Of a DNA stretch of 64,000 nt, positions 56,201-64,000 are shown piece by piece. Where the stretch lies: assembly GCA_001600415.1 (NCBI GenBank), contig BCJX01000006.1, positions 689,606 through 753,605 of the forward strand, in the 5' to 3' direction. A program made the position numbers and the translations under genes. The first letter of the stretch is position 1; every line of letters begins with the position of its first letter. Under the pieces are notes generated by a model. The model made no database searches. It saw only the letters and a list, made by a program, of their open reading frames with translations, and was not told the DNA's origin. Origin of the DNA: Pascua guehoae (lineage: Eukaryota; Basidiomycota; Tremellomycetes; Trichosporonales; Trichosporonaceae).

Positions 56201-59200
56201 CTGTTCGCGACGAACTCGCCGTTGTGCGCCACGCCGAAGAGCACATCAAGGGCGTGTGCGACTCTCAGCGTGCTTCTGCACTTGAGGCACGCATCGCCGC
56301 CCTTGAGAGTGACGAGTCCAACCTCGGCCCCAGGATTGACCGCCCGACCAACGCTGCCCGTCTTGGACACCTGTTCAACGAGGTGTTCTCCTTCATGGAC
56401 GACGTGTTGAGCGACAAGGCGTCCAAGTCTCTCGTCTCTGCGCTTGAAAAGGACGCGCCAAACGCACTGCCGCGGGAGGACGCGTTCCAGCTGGCGTCTG
56501 CGGCATTCGCCCAGCGACTCTCGACCAACTACCTCGACCTGGCGGACCTGGCTCGCCCAATTGTCACCGCTGTGCTGTGTGCCAAGTTCGGCATGCGCTG
56601 TCTCGCTCGCGCACTCGAGCTGGAGCACGCTTCACCGCCGCAGGCCGTGGCACCGCTTGTTTCTTTCCCGGCCGTCGCGGCTCTGCCTACGCTCCAAGCA
56701 CTTCCGGCCCCGAGCAAGGCCGAGCCGACTACTCAAAGCATGCGGATGGACCTGCTTGCCGCTCTTGCATATGCCCGCGACGCAGCCGAGCCAGAGCAGC
56801 GCATCGCCCATATCCCGGGTCTTGTTGCTGGCCTTGACAGGCTGTACGCTGCCTGGTCTGCGATCCGCCTCCGCGAGCAACAAGAGCAACAGGAGGCGGA
56901 AAGCATGTACCGTATCCGCAAGACGGACATTGAGGTGCTCTCCGACGAGGAGCTCGAGGAGAAGGAGTTTGCAGAGCTGTTCCCGACCTTTGACGGCGAC
57001 GACCTCGAGGACAAGCCCACCAAGGACGAAGAAGACCAGACACCTGCATACGCCTCAAAGGCAAAGTTCACACCAGTGCAGATTGCTGCCTTCCATGTCC
57101 TTGTTGTTGGCGGGTTTGGTGCCAAGGCCGGCCAGGCTGGCCCGCTTGCCGCAACCCTCAAGACGGCTATTGACGAGGTACTTGCCTCCTTTTCAGCAAC
57201 AGCGTTCCGCGAGTCTCTGGATGGCGCGTCTCTAGCGTTCCAGGTTTCGACCCTGCACCGCCGTGCCGCCGAGATCCGCACCGCCGACCCCCAGTCCAAC
57301 TTTTACCTTTCACCGAACGAGTTTGAAGTTCGCAAGGCGTGGGCTCTCCTTGAGCGCCTGCGTGCGCGCCTCGACGTGCTCGTCGCGGAATGGCCCGATC
57401 AGATGGTGCTCCAGCACCTGCGTGAGCGGGTCCTTCGCATCCTCACATGCGACGTGCGCAGTCCCGTGGCCAAGATTCTCGCGGCGCTGGAGCAACTGCT
57501 CCTCCACACCGACGACTGGGAGCCGTATGCTAGCAGGGACAACACGCTCAAGCCGTACCAGCTCGAGGTCTCGGCCTTGATTGTGGCTTGGCGCCGTCTC
57601 GAACTGGCAAGCTGGGTCCGCCTCCTCGATGACCAGGCGACGCACTATGTCGCACAAGACGACGAGTTTACTCTCCGCCTCTATGGCGCACTCGTCCACG
57701 GCACGGTGTCGTCTGACGATGTCGACAAGTACATTGAGACGGTTCTCCCAGTTGTTTCCTCTTACCTCAACGGCGCGACCATGGGCCAGTTTGAGCATCG
57801 TCTTGCTATCCTTGCCGCTTTCCAGCGCATGACTACCGAGCTCTCGGTATCGGACGCTCCGCGCGCCCCCGCACTCGCCAAGGTCGCTGCTCTGCTCAAC
57901 AATGTGATTGCCCACGCCCGTCTGTTCACGCCTCGCATTCGTGAGGGTCTCCAGGCACAGCGCAAGATTATCGACGGCGCCGTCAAGGACTTTGTCAAGC
58001 TTGCCAGCTGGAAGGATATCAACGTCTTTGCCCTCAAGGCGAGTGCACAAAAGTCGCACCGGCAGCTCCACAAGAGCATTCGCAAGTTCCGTGAAGTCCT
58101 GCAACAGCCAGTCGCACACATCCTCGGCGACTCTGCGGGTATCTGCCCGCAGGACCCCGTGTCGAGCCCGGCAGCCGTGCGGACGGGCTTCTTCCCCGTC
58201 GAAGAGCTCAGTCTCGCCGCCGTGGCCACCCGCGCTGAAGCCGCCCCAACCGTGCCACCGCTCCTCGCCAAGCTCGACCAGACACTTGCGCGCTACATCA
58301 CCGTTCAGACACGTGCCCGTCAGACCGCCACCGTCACGGAGGCGGAACAGCTCGAGTCAATGGCGGCCGATGTCATTGAGACCGCTGCAATGCTCCTGAA
58401 GGCCACACCCGCTACGCTTACCAAGGACAACGCCAAGATTGTCAACAACCTCGCCAGCCGCAAGCGCAAGGCGTTCTCTGACCTGCTCAAGGCGCTCCGC
58501 GCATGCGGGTGGTCGCAGAGTGTTCGCGCCGACCAGCTCGCAAAGCAGCAATCGACGACATGGCTCGCTGGCCGCGCAGCGCTGGCATCGGACGACCTCC
58601 CCGCCGCGTTCGACCAGGCCCTTCTCACAAAGACTGCCGACTACCACCACCGCCAGGGCGTTCTCATGGCTGCCCTCCGCGCAGCTTTCAACGGACACAG
58701 CCCCGACATTGCATCTCAGGATCTTGGACGTGCAATCGGATACGCAGAGTCCCTCTACGCAACGGCGCTTGGCGAATACGACATCCTGGCGACGCAGCTT
58801 GCACACCTCGAAAAGCTCAACGCCACCCTCCGCCGCCTCCGTCATTGCGCGCGCTCTCCGGCGCTCGCAGGTGGACAAGAGCTGCAGGCCAAACTCTCAC
58901 AGGCCGAACTCGACGCGTGCCGCCTCCACGAGGCACTGCGTGAAGTCGAGGACGGTGTGCGTGCCTTCCGCGAGCTGCAGGGCGCGCAGATTGGCAGCCT
59001 TGATCTCGCCGCTGTCCAGGCGTTCCGCCAGGAAACGACACTCTTTGTCGCTGCGGCCGAGGCTGCACTCTCCTCCAGCCGTGCGGCTGGTTGGTCATTG
59101 TTCGGCAACGACGAAGCGTCGCTGGTTAACAAGTTTGGCATCCTGCTTGTTCGCGTCGAGGAAGCGGCCTCTGAGCGTGCCAAGGCGAGCCCCGAGCTTG

Positions 59201-62200
59201 GCCACCTCTTCGCGCCCCTTGCCGACATGGTCAAGGGTATGCAGGCGGCTGCTGTCCTCGAGCCAACGGACACCCTCCCCGAGGCAGTGTGGAGCCAGAG
59301 CGATGCTCTCGTCCAGGCCCTGCTTGTCGCTGCCCAGTCGATCGATACAACCGCTGGCCCCGAAGTCAAGGACGACGAGTATGCGCATATCCCGTCAGCC
59401 ATGGCTCGCCAGTCCAAGGCGGTCACGTCTCTCCGCGTTGGTGAGATTGTTGATCGCCTCGGCGCATTTGCCACTTCGCTTGCAACCGAGCTCCAGGGAC
59501 GCGAGTCGACTGTCGCACCCGCGGCGTTCGCTCGTGTTCTTCCATTTGTCGAGGCGCTTGCGGAGACCTACGCCGAGGCCGTTGCTGCCCACGTGGTATC
59601 CGCCAAGGCCGCATACAAGCTCAACTATGTCGTCGCGCGTGTACTTCTGGACATTGCGAACAAGGGCTTCTGCAAGCCCCAGGAAGAGTCGGACGACAAG
59701 AATGGCGACGAGGGCGAGGACGGTACGGTCGACGGCACCGGCATGGGAGCCGGCACGGGCGAGAAGAATGTCAGCTCGGAGATCAAGGAGGAGAGCCAGG
59801 TTGAAGGCCTGCAAGGCGAGGAGGAAGAGGAGCAGGAGAAGGGCGACAAGGGCGACGATGACGATGACGACGACGACGCCGTGTCGATGGAAAACGACTT
59901 TGACGGCGCTCTCGAGGACGGCAAGGAGGGCGACGACGACGACGACAAGGACGGCGACGACGACGACGAGCTGGATGACCACGTCGGCGACGTCGACCCG
60001 CTCGACCCTGGAGCCGTTGACGAAAAGTTCTGGGGCGACGAGGAGAAGGAAGAGGAGGAGCAAGATGGCGGACGCGAGGACCTGATGAACGAAAAGAACC
60101 AGCAAGAGGGCGAGACCGAGCTCTCTGCCAAGGACGGCGCAAAGGAGGACAAGAAGAACAAGGAAAAGGACAAGGAGGAGGGGCAGGAGAGCAAGGACGA
60201 GGGCGAGCAAGAACAACAACAAGAACAGACCAACGAACCCGACGATACCCAGCATGACGATACCGGTGACGGGGACGAGGAGATGGACGAGTTTGAGGAG
60301 CAGGGTGAGGGCGAAGAGGACGACCGGGAGAACGAGGGCCCCGACGCGCCACAGCAGGACAATGTTGCGGCACCCGAGGGCGACAAGCTCGATCTTCCCG
60401 AAGACCTGGACCTCGGCGACGATGACGGAGACGACGAAGAGGGCGACGCCTTTGACGACGACATCAAGATGGACGAGCCGGAGCCGGGAGACGACGGCGA
60501 GCCCGAGGACAACGGGCATACGTCGGACCACGAGGATGGCGAGGCCGACGAGAATGCGCCCGACGCCACGGGCGCGACAGAGGAAGACGCAGACCCGGAA
60601 CAGGAAGAGGCGCTCAACCAGAACCTTGACATGTCTGCGTCCAACGACGCCACAGCCCAAGAGTCTGCGGCCGCAGGTCGCGGACAAGGAGCCGCAAACC
60701 GCGAAGACGCGGCAGCCGAGGACGAGGAGATGGAGGGCGAAGAAGCTGGAGCCGATGAGGAAGAGGACCCGAATGCTGAAGCCGAGGGAGCGACCTCATC
60801 TGCGCCGCAGGGAGGTGGTGGCCCCGACGAACAAGAGGCATCTGGGCCTGCCGACGCGAGCGGCGCCCCTCTTCCCAACGACCAATCGCAGCCACAGGAA
60901 CGCAGCCTCGGTGACATTATGAAGGAGATCCGCCGGCGCCGTGACGAAATCCTCGGCCAGACGGAGCGCGAGGAGACGACCGACCAGCCCGATGCGCCCG
61001 AACAGGCGCCTGGTCAGGTCGAGTACCTCAACGACGGCGATGAGGACGACAGCATGCAGGCCCTCGGCCCTGCTCGCGAGGAGCAGCAAAAGCTCGAAGA
61101 CCTTCACATTGTCGACGAGGAGGAAGAGACGGAGGCGCCGCGTGGTATGGAGGACAGTGAGGACACCGAAGTCACCAACCTGCCTCCGCCGCGTGAGGCC
61201 GACCACACCTTCCAGCGCGAGCGCGACGAGGGTACCGAGCAGACAACCGAAAAGGCGCTCACCTCGAACGAGATCGGAGGCAATGCGCCTGTCGGTGGTG
61301 ATGCCGATGCCGATGCGATGGATGTCGACTCGGACGGCGAGCTCGCCGCAGACGAGCGTCCGGATGTAGAAGTCGGCGACGACGAGATTGATCTCACCGT
61401 CGCATCCCCCACGGCCGCTGGCGAAACCGACGGCGCAGAGGACCTGTGGCGCCAGTACGCTTCTCTCACATCCGACCTGTCGTACGCTCTGTGCGAGCAG
61501 CTGCGCCTCATCCTGGAACCGACACTTGCGACGCGTCTGCAGGGCGACTTCCGCACCGGCAAGCGTCTCAACATGCGCAAGATTATTCCGTACATTGCAT
61601 CCGAGTATACCAAGGACAAGATCTGGCTTCGTCGCACCAAACCATCCCGGCGCGAGTACCAAGTCCTCCTGTCGCTCGACGACTCGCGCAGTATGGCCGA
61701 GTCGCACAGTGTACACCTCGCATACCAGACCCTCGCCCTGGTGTCGCAAGCGCTCACCAAGCTCGAAGTCGGCCAAGTCTCCATTGCGCGATTCGGCGAG
61801 GGTGTCGACATTCTGCACGAGTTTGGCGAGTCGTTTTCGGACGCGGACGGCGCAAAGGTCATGCGCTCGTTCAAGTTTGACCAGCACCGCACCGACGTCG
61901 CGCGCCTCGTCGAGCGCACGCTCGCGTACCTCGCTGAAGCGCGTCAGAAGAATGCGGGAGCCTCGGCCCCCGACCTATGGCAGCTGCAGATTATCATCTC
62001 GGACGGCGTGTGCCAGGACCACGCAAAGCTGCGCACCCTCCTCCGCCGCGCGCTCGAGGAGCGCGTCATGATTGTCTTCCTCATTGTCGACTCGCTCGCG
62101 GCCCCAGGCCAAGCTACCACCACAGCCGTCCCCACCCCGGCGCCCTCTGCCCCCGTCTCGGCCGCGCCCTCCGCCCCGGCCTCGGGCGCCGCGACGCCGC

Positions 62201-62412
62201 TCGCCGCTCCCCAGCCCCGCCCCAGCATCCTCTCGATGCAGACGGTAAACTACACAAACGTCAACGGCGAGATGAAGCTCGAAATGCAGCGCTACCTCGA
62301 CACGTTCCCATTCGAATTCTACGTCGTCCTCCGCGACGTCGAGGCCCTCCCCAGCGTCCTCGCGGATACCCTCCGGCAGTGGATGGCCAGGGTGTCACAG
62401 TCGCAGGAGTAG
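47264..62412 (+). CDS. MDN1: Midasin, giant AAA+ ATPase for 60S biogenesis (4,978 aa)
   Basis: Exons 47264-47304, 47387-47719, 47811-52512 and 52552-62412, in phase throughout. Six AAA modules are visible by P-loops: PPSAGKT (about 331), GETGTGKT (682), GPTSAGKT (1121), GETGCGKT (1418), GSPGVGKT (1802) and a degenerate GDNGCGKR (2109). Walker B runs include LLDEVNLA, VLDELNLAP, LLDEVSLADDS and LLDEMNLA; the sixth reads LVSDANLC and the first VFEDIDKA. A long linker follows, then an Asp/Glu-rich region (about 4070-4655), and a C-terminal MIDAS domain with the metal motif LSLDDSRSMAES (about 4735). Midasin (Rea1) pulls Ytm1 and Rsa4 off pre-60S particles in nucleolus and nucleoplasm; the MIDAS domain binds their UBL domains. 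Length fits the family (yeast 4,910). Intron 3 is short (39 nt) with GCTAAC. Confidence 0.97.
59690..61440 (+). other. MDN1: Acidic low-complexity segment of MDN1
   Basis: Asp/Glu-dominated coding sequence with poly-Asp runs, made of GAC/GAG-type codons. It produces long open frames on the opposite strand and in other frames (for example 59395-60687 and 59625-60917 minus), which are artefacts. The acidic D/E-rich region is a normal midasin feature. Confidence 0.9.
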
Positions 62413-62803
62413 GCTGTGATTTGCTTCACGCCGCGCCCAAGAGACTCTCAACCGAACATTTCATACCTTATACCACTTAGACCGTAGATTACATGCACCC
62501 GGATATGTATTGCTTGACAAGATTCCCTGACTTGTGGCGTCTTATTGAACCGTGCGTGGACCTTTGTCATGATTGCCAGAGTGTGTCCCACCTCATTAAG
62601 TTGTTCTGCCGATGTGCAGAAACCAGCATGGTAGCCTCACCAGCGAGCGACGGTTGACTCACGGCACAATGATGCTGTTAAGTACGGGTTGGGTTTGAGT
62701 GGCCCGGATCATTTCACGCGCCCTCGGTGTGCTCTCGGAAACTGCTGCATGCATGATCAAGAATCTACCTCTTTCTCCCTTGCCCTTTCGACTTTAGGCT
62801 GAT
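62413..62803. other. Intergenic between convergent genes
   Basis: About 390 bp between the MDN1 stop and the stop of the minus-strand hydrolase gene. No gene or repeat seen. Confidence 0.5.
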
Positions 62804-63912
62804 TTAGTTGACCCAGTCAAGGTAGCCGTCTGCGTCCTTCTTGGTGTGTGCGCCCACAATCGCCTTGACCTTGTCGACGACCTCTGGCTGGCGGGGGGAG
62901 CCTGCCTCACCGCGTGCGTCGACGATGCGGTCGACGAGCTCGGGCTCGGTGAGCTTGAACGCGCCAGCGCTGGGGTCCTCGCCCTTGATGACGGCGGCAA
63001 CCTCCTGCTCTGAGGGGAGGCCGAAGCGGCGGAACTGGCCCCAGGTCGAGTCGGGTCCCTCGGTGGTCGAGGGCTTGGGGTTGAAGTTGAGCGTGGGCAG
63101 CTCGTTGGCGAGGTGGGGGGTCTTGGGGTCGAGGAAGTTTTTGCGGATCGAGGCGGGCGAGATAAACTCGTCGTCAATGCTCGACGGCTTCCAGTCGGCG
63201 CGGCCCTTGCCCTTTGAGATGAGGACGTGGGTGACACCCGTCTCAAAGTCCTCGGTGGGGCGGTCGTTGCCGACAAAGCCCACGGCCATGAGGAGGTCGT
63301 TTTCGAGCGCAGTGTTGAGGCGCTTGGCGCCCTTGGCGAGCTTGTAGTTGGCGAGCGCGACGGCCATGCCCGTGGGCGAGCGCGCGTCCATCTGCTTCTT
63401 CTGCGCGGCAGCCCATTCGCGGACCTCGGCAGGCGCAGACTCGTCCGCGGCGCCCTTCTCAAGCGCGTGGTAGATTTCCTTGATGGACGGCAGGCCAAAC
63501 GTCTTGTCGAGGAAGGCACGCACAGGGCCAGTCACGGGCGACGGGCCCTCGCGCGAGTCGCGCGACGACGGCGCAGTGCCCTCGGGCGCAGGGCCGACGT
63601 GGTAGTTGGACACGAGCGCAGAGACGGCCTGCAGCGAAGGGTCCTCGAGAGCAGACAGCTGCGTGACCAGCTCGGGGATGGAGGCAGGGTCAACGTAGTG
63701 AGTCGCAATGCCGAGCTCGTACACGGCACGGCCCCAGACCTCCTGGCCCGTCACCGCAAGCCACGCGCCAATCTCGCCGTCAAGCTGCGCAATGTAGTAG
63801 TTGCCGCCGACGTCGGGCGCGTAGCCAATCTTGGTCTCGGGCATGGCAAACACAGTCTTCTTGGTCGCAATACGGATGCCGGCAGGGAGCGAGATGCCCG
63901 CACCACCACCCA
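62804..63912 (-). CDS. HIBCH: 3-hydroxyisobutyryl-CoA hydrolase, 3' part (partial)
   Basis: The last exon on the minus strand encodes 368 aa. It opens with GGGAGISLP, the oxyanion-hole segment of the crotonase fold (normally ITMGGGVG-S), preceded by an acceptor at 63914-63913; the previous exon lies beyond the window. MPETKIGYAPDVGGNYY is the HIBCH signature and includes the catalytic Glu and Asp. The C-terminal half (NDLLMAVGFVGNDRPTEDFETGVTHVLISKGKGRADWKP) matches the family's substrate-side region. In mitochondria the enzyme hydrolyses 3-hydroxyisobutyryl-CoA in valine breakdown. In fungi a related mitoribosomal protein (yeast Ehd3/Mrp5) shares the fold, so the two roles cannot be separated by sequence alone. 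Truncated only by the window edge. Confidence 0.9.
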
Positions 63913-64000
63913 CTGTACGTCAGCCAAATGTTCTTGGGGTGCTTCTGTATCGATCGTCGCGGTCGACTGATCGCCCTATGTCCCCACGCGTCATAATGTA

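Noticed and set aside
59395..60917. Two long minus-strand frames and a plus-strand frame (58439-60085) inside MDN1
   Set aside because: They are shadows of the Asp/Glu-rich midasin region; their protein text is low-complexity Ser/Leu/Val or Arg/Thr only.
1..64000. CRISPR arrays, bacterial ribosome-binding sites, operons
   Set aside because: Gene structure is eukaryotic with spliceosomal introns; no spaced direct repeats of CRISPR type were seen.

Overview
The window is a stretch of a compact, GC-rich fungal nuclear chromosome. The evidence is short GT-AG introns (mostly 40-70 nt, often with a CTAAC-like branch site just before the acceptor), CT-rich leaders before start codons, a nuclear tRNA with an intron after position 37, and conserved eukaryotic genes (midasin, a GLFG nucleoporin, a Sec2-type Rab exchange factor, a KHDC4-type KH protein). 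Intron style, GC content and the lineage-expanded F-box-like and BTB families suggest a basidiomycete yeast, probably Tremellomycetes (Trichosporonales-like). That placement is an inference.

The left 26 kb is an accessory region. It holds a kinase-like gene (2.3-3.6 kb), the remains of a single-pass membrane protein (4.4-5.3 kb), an intron-containing tRNA-Lys(CTT) on the minus strand (6.2-6.3 kb), a truncated BTB relic (6.7-7.0 kb), three dispersed copies of an unrecognised multi-exon family ending in a small CxxC...CxxC module (7.6-9.5, 14.6-16.1 and 21.8-23.3 kb, at least two of them broken), a 681-aa Cys-rich protein of unknown function (10.9-13.0 kb), one conserved gene (SEC2, 16.6-20.0 kb), and a seven-exon gene with two SUMO-interaction-like motifs (23.3-25.0 kb) that starts 25 nt after copy 3. 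Three short solo LTRs lie at 10.6, 25.4 and 25.6 kb; two have perfect 5-bp target-site duplications.

From 26 to 31 kb come two convergent F-box-like paralogues and a BTB gene with a C-terminal zinc-ribbon-like tail. From 31.9 kb the window becomes ordinary, densely packed core genome: a short-chain dehydrogenase, a YhhN/TMEM86 membrane protein divergent from an EXS-domain (ERD1-like) gene, an MFS sugar porter, a 70-aa ubiquitin-like protein with a 14-nt microexon, a Nup54/57-type nucleoporin divergent from a KHDC4-like gene, the complete ~4,978-aa midasin gene MDN1 (47.3-62.4 kb), and the 3' part of a 3-hydroxyisobutyryl-CoA hydrolase gene cut by the right edge.

The core genes serve separate housekeeping jobs (secretion, nuclear transport, Golgi, splicing, 60S ribosome maturation, valine catabolism) and do not form one pathway. 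The best candidate for something undescribed is the zinc-module family together with the SIM-motif gene beside copy 3. Gene models were assembled by hand from splice signals and reading-frame phase; all intact multi-exon models close in phase from start to stop unless stated.
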